From contig CM039503.1 in assembly GCA_022432975.1 (NCBI GenBank), forward strand, positions 55,240,466-55,304,465: a stretch of 64,000 nucleotides of DNA, written 5' to 3'. The translations under genes were made by a program, and so were the position numbers. Origin of the DNA: Begonia masoniana (Eukaryota; Streptophyta; Magnoliopsida; Cucurbitales; Begoniaceae). The notes under the pieces were generated by a model. The model had not been told where the DNA came from and did no database searches. It saw only the letters and a list, made by a program, of their open reading frames with translations. Below are positions 22,843-35,448 of the stretch, in pieces. Each line of letters begins with the position of its first letter. Within the stretch, counting starts at the first letter, position 1.

Positions 22843-24315
22843 ATTTTCTAAGTATAGGAGGTGCTACTACAGTACCAACCCATGCCCATTCCTTGAACTG
22901 AGATTTTTCTGACTGAGTTTTATAATTTTGCAGACTACAGATGAACTTATCTTGAAAATCACACCCGTACATATCAGATCAAGGAATATAAAAAATTAAA
23001 GCTTCCATAAAAAAATTTTCTCAACACGGGTAAAGACTCATTAGTTGATGTCATTACACTTAAGTTGGATTGAATTAATCTCTCAAGTTTCTTGTGTCTT
23101 TGATCTTGTTCTACTTCTATTTCATTTTGTGCCTGCTTTGATGGATCATGAAATCATGGTTAGATATGTGGTGTCGTAACACTACTTATGACACCAACCG
23201 TAAATAGCAATAATGAACAATAAAAAAATACGTAAAGAAAGAGACACAAGATTGGTAACGCAGTTCGGCAAATTGCCTACGTCTGCGGGGCCACGCCCAG
23301 ATTTAAAAACATTTCAGAGAGTTCACAAAGTTACAAGACAACCGGGCTTATATAAATAAAGACTCCCTCTTATCTTTGTCGCTGTTTCTCACTAACTTCC
23401 TCAAAGAAACTGTTTTTGCGAGCTTCCCTCGACTTTGAGATGATCCCTCCCGAGATCTAAATGCGACAAGCTCCCCTTGTCGATAATGACTCATCCTGGA
23501 ATCCGTGTATGGCAAGATCCTCTTGCCCACGATCAGATTGACAAGCTCCCCTTGCCAATAAACAAAACTCCTTTCGAGTTCGAATGCAGCCTCCTCCTGA
23601 GACTGAGCTTCAATGAAGAATAAAAAAGAGCACTCCTATGACACCGCTTGTGACACCAATCGTTGTCTTAAGATGCACACCACCACACTCGTTGAATAAT
23701 GAAAGTAACCAAAGGTAGAGTGTGAAAAATAGGCAATAGAGACTAAAACAAACAATAGCACACTCACTCGCAGAATCAAGAGAGAGAAAATAACGGCGGC
23801 TTGCGGCACAAAAACTTGTGAAGAATTAATCAATAATGCACACTTTCTTCCGTGAAGGATAGATGCTTAAATATATCTGCAACAGATTTTCGTTCCAAAA
23901 TATAATACACAGTTTAAGGAAACCGCAATCACCAAATCTAAAATCATGACACTTTATGCGATATTTATGGAAAGTACCAGAATAAAATAGATTTGAATCC
24001 CTGAATAGTTGGATCACGAATTTTGCTTTGTGTTATGATATACAGAATTCATAAACTTTAAATCGGCCTTCCATAGATAAATATAATTGATAACTTGATT
24101 TCTAAGTAACTAGCTTTCCTTAATTTTTAAGGTTACCAAAAGCAAATATTCTGCATAGTTTTGGTATCATAATCTCCACAAAATCTGTCTGCCTTACAAC
24201 AGAATAATACCGCAATCTTTATTTAATTTTCAAGATAATCAAAGTAAATACTTTAATTTTCAAGATAATCAAAGTAAATACTTTAATTAATTTTGCCAAA
24301 CAAATTTATGCCAAC
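22843..24315. other. Intergenic DNA with dispersed-repeat segment
   Basis: Around 23160-23680 two TATGACACC/GTGACACCAA motifs flank a segment containing ACGCAGTTCGGCAAATTGCC, a phrase I associate with plant LTR-retrotransposon sequence. No coding frame survives. A 31-bp direct repeat (AATTTTCAAGATAATCAAAG) occurs near 24226-24286. Confidence 0.35.
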
Positions 24316-24504
24316 TAGGGGTGGGCAGAACCGAAACCAACCCGAAAAACCGAACCGAACCGAGGGTTCGGGTCGGGTTAGGTTCGGGTCCAAGAGGGTT
24401 TGTTTGTGTTTGGGTCGGGTGAGTCAATTGGTGTTCGGGTTCGGTTCGGGTGGACAGCAAACCCGAACCAAACCGAAAAACCGAAGTTAAATAAAAATTT
24501 AGGG

Positions 24505-24943
24505 TGTCGGGGTCTCGGCTTCGGGGAGTCGGCAATCGCATTCCTCGTTCTGAAACGAAGTCCCCTACAGTCGCCGCCCCCATCAATAATCCTAAGCCTG
24601 ATTCCAGTGTAAAGCCGGGGAAGAACAAGGTTGTGCCACAGCGTGTATCCGTCGCAGTCCCCCTGCGAATTGTCGCGCGCTCACTCTCTTGCGAAGGCGA
24701 GATTGAAATTGCCATTCGCCATCTCAGAACCGCAGATCCGCTCCTGGGGCCTTTGATAGATCTTCATCAGCGCCCTTCTTTTGATAATTTTCAATCCCCG
24801 TTCCTTGCCCTAACCAGAAGTATTCTTTATCAGCAACTCGCTTACAGAGCTGGCACTTTAATTTACCCCCGCTTCATTGCACTTTGTGGCGGTGAGGCCG
24901 GTGTTCTTCCAGAAACCTATTTTGCACTGTGCAGCATCTTTCA
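24505..24943 (+). pseudogene. Captured DNA-3-methyladenine glycosylase fragment
   Basis: Within the hAT element an open frame reads PQRVSVAVPLRIVARSLSCE, IAIRHLRTADPLLGPLIDLH, FLALTRSILYQQLAYRAGT and FIALCGGEAGVLPETYFAL. This is the N-terminal half of the plant HhH-GPD 3-methyladenine glycosylase family (AlkA-like), which excises alkylated bases. The fragment stops before the helix-hairpin-helix and the catalytic aspartate, and has no ATG. It is a captured exon, not a working enzyme. Confidence 0.8.
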
Positions 24944-25206
24944 AATCTAAATTTTACAACAAAATTTAGGTTTCTTCTCATTATGATTATTGATTTCAAA
25001 TTGTTGTTAATTTTGACAGATATTATTCCGGTGGATGGATGGATTCCTAATTTTGACAGAAAAAAACTGTCAAGCAAATAAAGATTTATCTATCTTGTTC
25101 TCCTCTCTTTCTTTCTTTTGCTTATTCACGGTTGCATCGAATTTTCAGAAAAATTTCAATTTCTCCAAGCTTGATTTTACATGGATTTTCTTAATCATCT
25201 CATAGA

Positions 25207-25282
25207 ATAGTGCCTATATTTTTCACATGACAAAAGAAGAATGCGTGGAAGCTTTCTCTAAACATGCAAGGATCAAACCAAT
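25207..25282 (+). pseudogene. Captured fragment of TIGR01589-type plant protein (tentative)
   Basis: After a splice-acceptor-like TCATAG, the frame reads NSAYIFHMTKEECVEAFSKH and ARIKPI before a stop. This resembles the plant-specific domain I recall as TIGR01589 (typical core: MTKEECVEALSKHA). Too short to be certain. It is a second host gene piece in the same hAT element. Confidence 0.5.
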
Positions 25283-25534
25283 TTAAGTTCAGAAAATTAT
25301 CAATTTAAGTTGATCATATGCTCATCAGTGATCAGCAAGATCCATCACAAGTACACAATCCTCAGCAAGAACCGACTTGACCCGAACCGAACCGAACCGA
25401 ATTTTTTGGTTCGGGTCTGTTTTAAGATATTCAGGTTCGGGTTCGGGTTCGGGTTCGGAAACCGGAACCCGAAACCGAAAAGGTTGGTTCTGTTCGGTCC
25501 AAAACCGAACCGAACCGAAGATTGCCCACCCCTA

Positions 25535-25869
25535 ATGCCAACACATATTTACATTAACAGATCATACAGTAACGAGGGCACTGCGAGGGAGAAGAACGGA
25601 AGAAAAGGATAATCAAAATGCTTCGTCTCATAGCCATATACACAAGACTCATCAGCTCTATAGTCGCATATTGATTATTAATACAACAGAAGGTAATCAG
25701 GTCCGTTCTTGCGTTTTTGTAGAACACAAGATCAAGTAAATTTTTTAAGAGGAGAAGGAAAAACCCGGCGAATTAGATCAACTGTCCGATCTAATGCCAT
25801 GACATGTCGTCAGATTTATGGGTGACTTCATGAAGAAGAAATCCTCCATGAGAGGGGAATCGAGCTTGT
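25535..25869. other. 3' flank of the GLK gene
   Basis: No separate gene. It lies downstream of the minus-strand GLK stop at 25870-25872 and presumably contains its 3' UTR. Confidence 0.5.
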
Positions 25870-26531
25870 TCATGCAGTGTAAGAAGAAGGTGGTATTTTT
25901 GGAATTCCTTGACGTTGCAGTTCCACCATTACGCCGTCGAGAGAGGGTGGTTTTAGGCCGAGAGGAAGAGGAAGCCACGGCTTTGATAAAACATCTCCTA
26001 TGGCTGCATCTACGCTCTCTTTCGACTGTTTACCACCCAAAAAAAAAAAAAAAAATCTATCACTTCATTTTTAAATTTAACTTCTTCAGATTGAATAGCG
26101 CAGTGTTCTTACAGGATGAAAATCAAATGGAGGTTGAGGAGGGGCTGAATGAGGAGGAACGGCCAAGTTATTTCCATGGTTGTCGACTTTGTACAGTGCA
26201 TGAGAGGGTATACCAGGAACTGGGGAAGAAGGAAAGCTCTGCAAATATAGAGAAAATACTTTTACATCGTTTAGTCAAGGCTCAGAAAAAGCTTGGTCTC
26301 GCCATAACTAGATTAAAACTGGCTTGAAAAAAGGAATATTAACTTTAGATATACGACAACATGGAAACCTCCAAAATGTAAGGAATGATTATGGTTTTAT
26401 TTACCGTCGTAATCGACTGTGGAAAACATGGCGTCCCTGACGTTAATCCATTTTGAACCTACACATCCAGAAATAACATCTCCACTTAATGCCATTGGAG
26501 AGATGTTGGGAAAGGCCCAAGATCACCTAAC

Positions 26532-26563
<32 letters not shown>

Positions 26564-27940
26564 CCTTACACGCTGGTGATGGGGGTGCCAGAAAGAAGAA
26601 GAATCCGAGGGAGTGCCAGCCGGCGGCCATGGAAGTGGTTGTGTAGGAGAAAGAGAGTGGGGTAAGCGTTTAGGCCACATATGCATTACGGACTGGTCGA
26701 CGGTAGGGTGACCCCAGACGTGTAAAGGTCGAAAGTGGTGGTGGTGGTGCAATGGCGGTGTCATCGGAGGAAAACCCATGGTGGGTGCAATCCATGGGCT
26801 GACCATCTCTCTCTTCCCACCGCCACCGCTAACACCACCTGCACCGTACATTTGCCGCCTCTGACTCCAGCTCGCCGCCTCCGCCTCGCGAGCTAGCAAA
26901 TGTTTCCGATGCGACCGGTATTTCTGCCAACACAATATAAACAAGTTCCACTTCTCAACAGAACCAAATTATCATAAACTGAGAAAAACTGGAAAATTTG
27001 AACAAAATCCGACTATTTTCTATTTATACTCTGGACAAATAATTGAACTTTTCAGACCAATCTTATTCGAGACAGATGAAGACGATTCATTCAAGAAAGC
27101 AAAATTTTTGTTTTTTTTAAATAAAATAAAAACAAGCAAACAAGAGCTCGACCTAGAACAGTAAAACAAAAGAATAACAAAACAACTGAATTTTCGTACT
27201 TGAAGATGGCTGGCAATATTGTGACGAGTGAGACATTCAATTCCCATAAGCTCTAAAATCCTCGAAGGAACTGCCTTATCCACCCCCAGCTGCTCCACCG
27301 CCTGCACAAACCGCCTGTGTAATTCTGGCGTCCAATCGACCTGCACACAGTTCAAAATTTTTAAAAAATTTAATCAAAAACCAGTTTCCTCCATTGTTAG
27401 ATCTTCACCATAACTCACGTGATTGCATTTATTTTGTCATGTAATGAAGTTCGTGACTGCCCAGAAAGGAGTTTATGATTTTACCTTCACTTTCCGCTTT
27501 CCTTGAGAGCTGTTCTTCGTTTGTAGCGACGATTTCCTGCTTTTATCAACTTCTTTTGCAGATGGATTGCAGACGACTATCTCTTGTCTCTTACTCAATA
27601 TTTCTTCACCCGGACTTGAATACCCAGAAATCGAACGGGACTTCCTTTCGTCGTCTTTGTTCGAGTTACTGTCGTCGTATTTTTCTGCAGATAGCGATGG
27701 GTTTACATCGGAATCTTCTCCGGCGCTGAGGGGAAATTCAGAAAGGAGTTCCTGGTCCATATCCAAATCCGGCAATAAATCTCCGTCGTTGATGCCGACC
27801 AAAAGATCTTCGAAATCGATGCTATCAAGCAAATTTTCGTCGCCAAAATCGGGAAAATCATCAACACCCATGGAAAAATTACCCACCATTTCTCCCTGAA
27901 TTGCATCTCTATTGTTTCCCAGAGAAGAAACAGCAAGCAT
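25870..27940 (-). CDS. GLK: GOLDEN2-LIKE (GLK) GARP transcription factor
   Basis: Minus-strand exons 27940-27485, 27340-27200, 26923-26570, 26458-26405, 26238-26113 and 26025-25870, all phase 0, encode about 428 aa in the six-exon layout typical of GLK. GLKs switch on photosynthesis-associated nuclear genes and chloroplast biogenesis. Seen: MLAVSSLGN start, an acidic [19 protein letters not shown] region, [20 protein letters not shown] and [16 protein letters not shown] of the GARP DNA-binding domain (about residues 150-210), a His/Pro-rich middle (YWHPHHQR-like), the TSGTPCFPQ and [14 protein letters not shown] blocks, and the C-terminal GCT box ([38 protein letters not shown]). No frame breaks. 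Intron 3 (26569-26459) starts with a CT microsatellite right after its donor. A plus-strand open frame over 25818-26327 is only its shadow. Confidence 0.95.
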
Positions 27941-28949
27941 TCCAAAATCTCAAGCTTAAGAAAAAAAAAAAAAAAGAGAATTCAAACGAACTCTACACAA
28001 CAGCAGTGCAACTGCGTATTACTGCATGGAAAAAACAAGGATAAAATCCACAAACTTTCGAGAAAGAAAAAGGAAGCGGAGAAGAAGTTCTTCTTTTCCG
28101 GCGAACCCAACGGAACAAGGAGAAGAAGCGGCAACGAGTTCAGTCCTTTCTTTCTCTAAATTGCAGTGACAGTGGAGAAATTGGATCTGAACCACAACTT
28201 GCATAGAGATCTTGGAGATTTGTAGTTATAATTTTTGTTTTGTTTTGAGAGTGCACCATCAACCTATTTTTCTGCAATATTTTCTTTTTGTAGCTTGTGG
28301 ATGTCCTTTTTTGAAAGTTTTAAAAATCGTAAGCGCTGCCTCGTGAAGGTAAATAATTGTTATCCAAAAGCTATCAATTTAGAGAGACAGAGAGAGAGAT
28401 TAAAGGGTAGAGAGAGAGAGAGATTGATGTCAGAGAAAGGTCGGAAAAGAATTCCTCCGATTGGATTGAGAAAGAGATAGTCATGTAATGTATATCTGTA
28501 GAACAGTGCAATTGACTCCAGTCTTTCATCATTTACAGATAATATAAGTTTATTAATCTATAAAAACTTTTGTTTTTAGCCTACTTTTGAATTGTTCATT
28601 CTGTGCTCTTCGTTTTGCAGAACCGTGCTCAGTTTACTGATATACATATTCATTGGTTAGTTCACGTAACTTTGAAAAAAAGACACCTTAAAATTAGTCA
28701 TTTATGTATGTGTAAGTCATTATCTGGTAAATTTTTCATGTCACTTTTGAAGTATCTTCTTAGTAGAAGATACAAGTATAAAAACACGATTGCCTAGACA
28801 CAACCTTAAAGAGTAATAACACATAATAATAATGGCTCTTGTCATAAATCACAAAAAAAAAAAAAAACGAAGAAAGCACAAAGTGGTTCACGTGAAAAAC
28901 ATATACACCAGAGAAAATAGTTCACTATTTGGAAAATTATAGTTGGTTA
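27941..28949. other. GLK upstream region
   Basis: 5' leader and promoter of the minus-strand GLK gene at its left end, with an A tract at 27960-27975 and GA repeats near 28380-28423. No other gene seen. Confidence 0.5.
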
Positions 28950-29544
28950 TATCACGTTGGTTGATCGACTGAAAAGTCCTTGCCATACAAATTTGTGAGG
29001 AGAGGATATTGAGTTACGGTCCAATCCCCAGAGCGGTCAATATCTTACTGGGAAAAAAAGTCGTTATAAATGATATCAGAGCCTGTACCCAACTGGAAAT
29101 ATGGCCAACAAGGACATTGGGCTTCCCGAGGGGGGGTGATTGTGATGACCCGAATGTATACATATGAACACGACTGTAGGGCAAACCTCAGGTTGCAGGA
29201 CAAACCTCGGAACTTAAGCCAAGTGTAGGCAAATCCCGGACTCGAGTATAAGCAAATCTCGAGTCGTAAAAAAGGGGTGGTTACAATCCCATATCGTTTG
29301 GAGAGGTATATGAAAATGAAACATATGTAAGAAAACTCTTCCAAGATAGTAAGACGCGTTTTGGAGCACAATTGACACCGAATTTAATAAGAACTCCGAA
29401 GTTAAAAATGCTCCGGTGAGAGCAGTAATATGTTGAGTGACCGACTGAGAAGTCCTCGCTATACAAATTCATGAGTGGAGGTTATTGGGCTACGGCCCAA
29501 TTCCCAGAGCGAACAATATCTTACTGGGAAAAAGATTCGATATA
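28950..29544 (+). mobile_element. Cassandra retrotransposon (5' LTR truncated)
   Basis: Order: end of a first LTR (about 28950-29068), primer-binding site TGATATCAGAGC (29071-29082, one mismatch to tRNA-Met), a ~55-bp internal part, polypurine tract CCCGAGGGGGGG, and a full second LTR (29141-29544). The LTR contains a 5S-rRNA-like segment at about 29391-29460 (CTCCGAAGTTAAAAATGCTCCGG, GAGTGACCGACTGAGAAGTCCTCGC), the defining mark of Cassandra, a non-coding miniature retrotransposon. Confidence 0.85.
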
Positions 29545-31130
29545 AAAACAATACAAGTTAAGGATATGTTTCCATTGAAGTTTAAAAATTAAAGAAAATA
29601 CTATAAATTTTTCATTATTTTTCTGTCACCATTGTTTGAAAATAAGAACAAAACCCAACTTGTAAACTTGCTATGCAGTTTGATGCTAAAGAATATAACG
29701 TGTATCGCTGTCAACGATAACCATTTTTCAAACTTTTGTTTGGAATACAGATATATACGTATTATAAATAAAATAAAGAATTAATCAATTTTTGTGTTAT
29801 TCTTTTTATTTAGCGACTAAGTCAATATATTCTGCCATTTGTGTATAAAATAGAGAAGAAAAAACTAATAATTTCATGTGAAACCAAAAATGAAATCTTT
29901 GACAAAATACATGTAACATAAGAGACATTTACTTAAAAAGCAAACTAAATTTATTAAGTCAAATATAAGTATCATAAATCTTATCTCGTGGATAATATTA
30001 GGTCTTGGATATCATACATGATTCATGTTATCGTTACTCTAACCTAGTTCAAGGTAGATAAAACTCTTAGATCTCGTAGAGAATAGAGATGGTAAAAATT
30101 TAATTGAAACGAAATAAATGAACATTTATTAATTTATTTAAGATTATAAATCATTAAAAACAACGTTAAGAAGCTTGTGAATCTCAATCCCGTTAATATG
30201 ATTCTTTTTTTCTTTTGATTGAGTTCAACAAAGTTTTAATTTTGTGTTATTTCAATTAATAATGTTACGTTTATTCTCTTATTATATTATCTTAAAATTG
30301 TATCAATTAATTATTGATCAATTAATGTAATAAATTAGTTATTTATAATTTACTACATTAATTGCACTAATCTGCACTAATCATGGTTTGACATGTCAGC
30401 GAGTATTTTAATAGAGTAGAATAAGAGAATAAACTGAACATTATTTTATTTCAAAAACGAGTATCGTTAATTTAAGAAAATAGTTGTGCTTGTTATTGGG
30501 TCTCACGACAACGTCCATTGTGCTATTGAAGCTTCTTTCCAAACGACGTTAGTCGTACATCAAAAAGCATGATCTCAATGAATTGATTATACGCAATTCG
30601 ATCTTTTTCGTTCAAAGCATTTAGTAGTAATCCATATTGTTTCATATAGTTTTCGATGATTATCCCGTGAATTATTATCCAAAGCACCAATTATCTTTTA
30701 AACATTACTTCATGGATAGGTACAAGCTTGGAAATTGAGGCACACAGTTAGGTGTGGTCAAAACTATACAAAAATGACATTAAAGAAAATTAATTTAATG
30801 TAGATCTTATAGTGTATGAAATGTTTTAAAAAGTGTCACGCAATCAATGAGACTTTTTCTAAGGAAAATAATCACAGGATCTATGGGGACACATGTAGAT
30901 AAGACTAGCTTTTAGTTTGACTTTTCATAAAAGATCATTGACCTCATCCATTACACAACAAAAAAGTACAACTTCTGCTAAGTTGTCCCAGACTACAATA
31001 GTTGATTTACGATTGGATAAGACAATTGTTATTTATTATTTGAATAACCATTTCCACTTAAAAATATAATCTGAATTTAACTATTTTCTAAATTTTAAAT
31101 ACTAGTTGGTTGTGCATAGTTCAATTCATA
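29545..31130. other. AT-rich intergenic DNA
   Basis: No coding sequence, RNA gene or repeat boundary I can support. Confidence 0.55.
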
Positions 31131-31425
31131 GTTCGATTCGGTCTGATTTTGAACTCGAATCTGACCCATTGATTGGAAAAAGAAAACGAGACTCGAACCG
31201 AACTTGGTGATAGTGGAAGCAAATTGAATCATAAGTCCCATTTTATCAAATGTGACTCAAATCATGAGTTAGTTTAGAGATTAAATTGGATTTTGGTTGA
31301 GATTTAGTTCAATTTTAGCTACTTTTTGTATCCGAAATTAGTGAATGATAGTTTTGCTCCACGGCTCAGTTCGATTTCGCTTGTTCGATCCAATTATGCA
31401 CGCGCTTAATTCTTACATCCTAGTG
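31131..31425. repeat. 295-bp repeat, first copy
   Basis: This block, from GTTCGATTCGGTCTG to CATCCTAGTG, recurs at 31821-32115 (offset 690 bp) with no difference that I can see. It contains GGTTCGATT-type motifs of hAT-like elements. A 48-bp sub-block (31329-31376) occurs a further time at 31781-31828. Confidence 0.9.
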
Positions 31426-31820
31426 TTTTTTTTCTTATATACACATTCTTTATTTGTACTCTTTTAAACATAATTATTATATTTTAAAATTTGATATATA
31501 TTTCTTTCTTCCTTTAACATTTGCCCATTGTTTATTCTTTATATTACTTTTTATAAAAAGTGCAATTTTTTTTTGTTTGATTCAATGAAAAATTAAGCTA
31601 ATAATTTAAATTACAAGTAATACTAAATTTAAATTTTAATTTCACATTCTAAATTTTATAACCTGATGTGTTGCTCATTAATTATTTTAATTATTACATC
31701 TGTTAGATTTCAGTGTGATTTGAATTCAATCTGGTCCAGACCGGCTATACTCACGTTGAGAATCTCATTAGAGCTTTGTTTATCCGAAATTAGTGAATGA
31801 TAGTTTTGCTCCACGGCTCA

Positions 31821-32680
<860 letters not shown>

Positions 32681-32783
32681 CTTTTTTCCTTTTATGGTTT
32701 TCACGTAAAATTTAGTGTCCATTATTTTTTCGTTTTTCTTTTTCAGTTTCTCGATCGTTCATTACAAGTGGATTAGGGCGTCT
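32681..32783. repeat. 103-bp copy of part of the downstream LTR
   Basis: From CTTTTTTCCTTTTATGG to GATTAGGGCGTCT it is identical to 33741-33843, offset 1060 bp. Confidence 0.92.
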
Positions 32784-32900
32784 CCCCACTTGGTTGAGGA
32801 GTTTTTGCCCTTCCTCCACTCGAACTCAAGACCTCCAAGCTACAAGATCCTTGGGCTACAAGTGGGAGTACCATTTGAGCTAGATCGGGCCCAATGTAGT
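32784..32900 (-). mobile_element. tRNA-derived SINE-like sequence (tentative)
   Basis: On the minus strand a pol III A-box-like TAGCTCAAATGGT (about 32885-32873) is followed about 55 bp later by a B-box-like GAGTTCGAGT (about 32827-32818), the internal promoter spacing of a tRNA-derived SINE. Poly-A tail and target duplication not identified. Confidence 0.45.
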
Positions 32901-33584
32901 GGGTGGATCGTGGCCACATGGCGGTATGGAATATGGCACGATCGGGCCCAACAGAGCGGGTGGGTCGTTACACTAACAACATTCATTAATAAATGAAACG
33001 TAAACTTATTACAATGTAAAATTAAAGAATAAACTTGTTATTAATTTGACAAATACTCGGGTAATAATTATCCTATTCAAAGCATAGTCATACAAACTAC
33101 AATGCAATTCTCCCTCTACCCAAACTTAGTCTTTGAAGATGGCCTTCGAGAAACCCTAGAAAGAAGAATAGGAGGGAGAAGAAAGAAGAATCCCATCTCA
33201 CTGGTTTTGAAGTTCCTAAAATCGTCATCAATGGTAGGTGTGTAATATGTGTATCACTCAAAACAACCTTTTACAGACAACGACATCTCAGAAATGAACT
33301 TGGTCTGATTGATGGAATTAAATATTCGAATCAATCAAACTTTTCTGTGTTGATGGGACGAACTAACCAACTGTCTCCTAATTTTCTAATTAATCTCAAA
33401 TGCTGCTTAGATAGACTTGACTAAACTTGGTGACGTGGCTCTCTCCCTATTACTTAATTCGACTTTTCATCTTTTATTTAGTATATAAAATAATTATGAT
33501 TTTAGATAAATTGTTATTTTTATGTAATGTTAATTAAAACTTGATTATCTTGCTCTAATTTCTTTGGGTTATGAATGTTGTAGC

Positions 33585-33853
33585 TGTTAGAATTTGGTAT
33601 GACCCGAATTTTAGCTGGGCCGAGTCGGGCCCGTATATCAATATTAGGGTTTTACTTTTTTTTTTATATATTGATACTTGAGTTGCAAAACTCATTGTAC
33701 CGAATTTGATATTAGTGATTCTTTCCTCTATCCGTGTTTTCTTTTTTCCTTTTATGGTTTTCACGTAAAATTTAGTGTCCATTATTTTTTCGTTTTTCTT
33801 TTTCAGTTTCTCGATCGTTCATTACAAGTGGATTAGGGCGTCTAATCCTAACA
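33585..33853 (+). repeat. Putative solo LTR (copia type)
   Basis: Begins TGTTAGAATTTGG and ends CTAATCCTAACA, the inverted TGTTAG/CTAACA ends of many copia LTRs; 269 bp. No polypurine tract, primer-binding site or clean 5-bp target duplication, so the call rests on the ends. Confidence 0.5.
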
Positions 33854-35443
33854 ATAACTAATTAATTAGCTTAATATCGTCGATTCGCAAGAAAACAAAG
33901 TCTTTTATCCAATCATTCTGGTGTAATTAGAAAGAACGAACTAATAGATTTCACCAAAAACTTTAATAAGTAAAAAGTTGTTGACAAATTAAAGAAATTT
34001 TTCCTATCAAAATCAAAATACAAAAAAACAAAAAAAATTATATAAATTCTTGAAAAATAATCCTTAAATTTTTATTTACCTTTGTTGTACCATAAGTTTT
34101 TCGGTACGACCTAAAAAAAATTGAGCACTGAAATTTAGAAGTTCAGCAGTTTTGTTATGCATTGAAATCTAAAATTCTATCTCATACCAAAATATCAAGG
34201 ATGGAACTTTAAAGATGAATTAGAAACCACAAAAAAGTGTCTCAAATTATTGTTTGTTTATATTTTCTGGATTAAAATTTTCAGAAGCAATCCTTCTGAA
34301 GTTTGTCTGGACTTTTGACGTGAAATCACAAACACAAGCACCACAAGCACACCAATTGAAAATCAATTTGAACTAATAACTTACTTAGAAAACAATGAAC
34401 ATCATGAAAACTATATAATACCTCAAATTTAAATCATTCTTATAAATATATCCATTTTTTATTTTTTAAAACAATTAAAAAAGATTTACTAACAAGATAA
34501 AGCAAAACCCTAGAGCAGAAATACCCCAAAAAAAAAATCTTTTTTTTTTCTGCAGACCTGTGTTCAGGCTTCAGAACCTGGGCAATGGCCACCACATGAA
34601 GAAAGGTAAATATCAAGGGACTGAAAAAATTCTTTAAAAAAAAAATTTACTGCAATCCTAAGGAGCAAGCAAAGAAGGGACCCATGAGTTAACCCTAAAA
34701 AATTGATAACAGAAGAACAACATAACATGACGAAGATACTCATATATAGGCTAGTATGCTTCTAAAAGGGACATTAATTTGATTGTTATTGGTCCTGTAA
34801 GACGTAGACATACATGTTCTGAAATGGGTCCTCAATTGATCAATTATTGTTGCTGCTGTCTGTCGACGAGAGAGGGATTGTGTTGAAATTGGAATCTCTC
34901 TTTTTCATGATTGGGTCTTTTTCTTAAGAGGTCCCCCCAATTTCTTCTATGAATAAAATTTATAATCCAAACTTTCTGCCCTAATCCAATGCTCATCTCT
35001 TCAATCATTTCATCCCATTTGCTAATTTATAGTTTCTGTTTCTACACTATTTTTAAGTTAGACAGCTTTTTTCAAAGATTTAGTGTGACAGTATAACTTT
35101 TGAAGTTAAGGACGAAGCAAAATTCTTTTGATTGTGAGAGTGCAACCCATACAGTGATAACGCACAATCTCGTATCACTTACGAGAGTGAAAAATAGATG
35201 GTTTATAAGTAGAATTTTTTTTTATCTAATACACACGTTTAAGGGTAAATCCAAAAACAAATCCGTACGGAGTCTCAACATTTAGGACTCTCTCTCGTGT
35301 ACTAAGAAATACAAGTTTTTTCTTTTCCTGAACACATTATTGGAAATAAGAAAATTGTTTTGAAAAACCATCTTTATTAAGATGAATAAAGAAAATATTT
35401 ATTGAGCATATTAAGAATTCCTAATAATGACATTGTCGACTTA
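33854..35443. other. AT-rich intergenic DNA
   Basis: No gene or repeat boundary recognised. Several A/T homopolymers. Confidence 0.5.
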
Positions 35444-35448
35444 GATTA

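Larger units (their letters stand above)
24316..25534. mobile_element. hAT element carrying host gene fragments (Pack-hAT)
   Basis: Starts TAGGGGTGGGCA (24316) and ends TGCCCACCCCTA (25534), perfect 12-bp terminal inverted repeats. A perfect 8-bp target duplication ATGCCAAC flanks it (24308-24315 and 25535-25542), diagnostic of hAT. Sub-terminal GGTTCGGGT/ACCGAACC repeats fill the first 170 and last 160 bp. No transposase. Between them lie two stretches that look like pieces of unrelated host genes (24505-24943 and 25207-25282). Confidence 0.92.

Noticed and set aside
24287..24715. 142-codon minus-strand open frame rich in Thr and Pro
   Set aside because: It is read through the sub-terminal GGTTCGG repeats of the hAT element and antisense to the captured glycosylase fragment.
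25818..26327. 169-codon open frame on the plus strand
   Set aside because: It lies antisense over exons 5 and 6 of the GLK gene, whose splice sites and conserved C-terminal box explain the sequence fully.
29391..29460. 5S-rRNA-like sequences here and at 60245, 60480 and 60985
   Set aside because: They are diverged and embedded in Cassandra LTRs with primer-binding sites, so they are not functional 5S genes.
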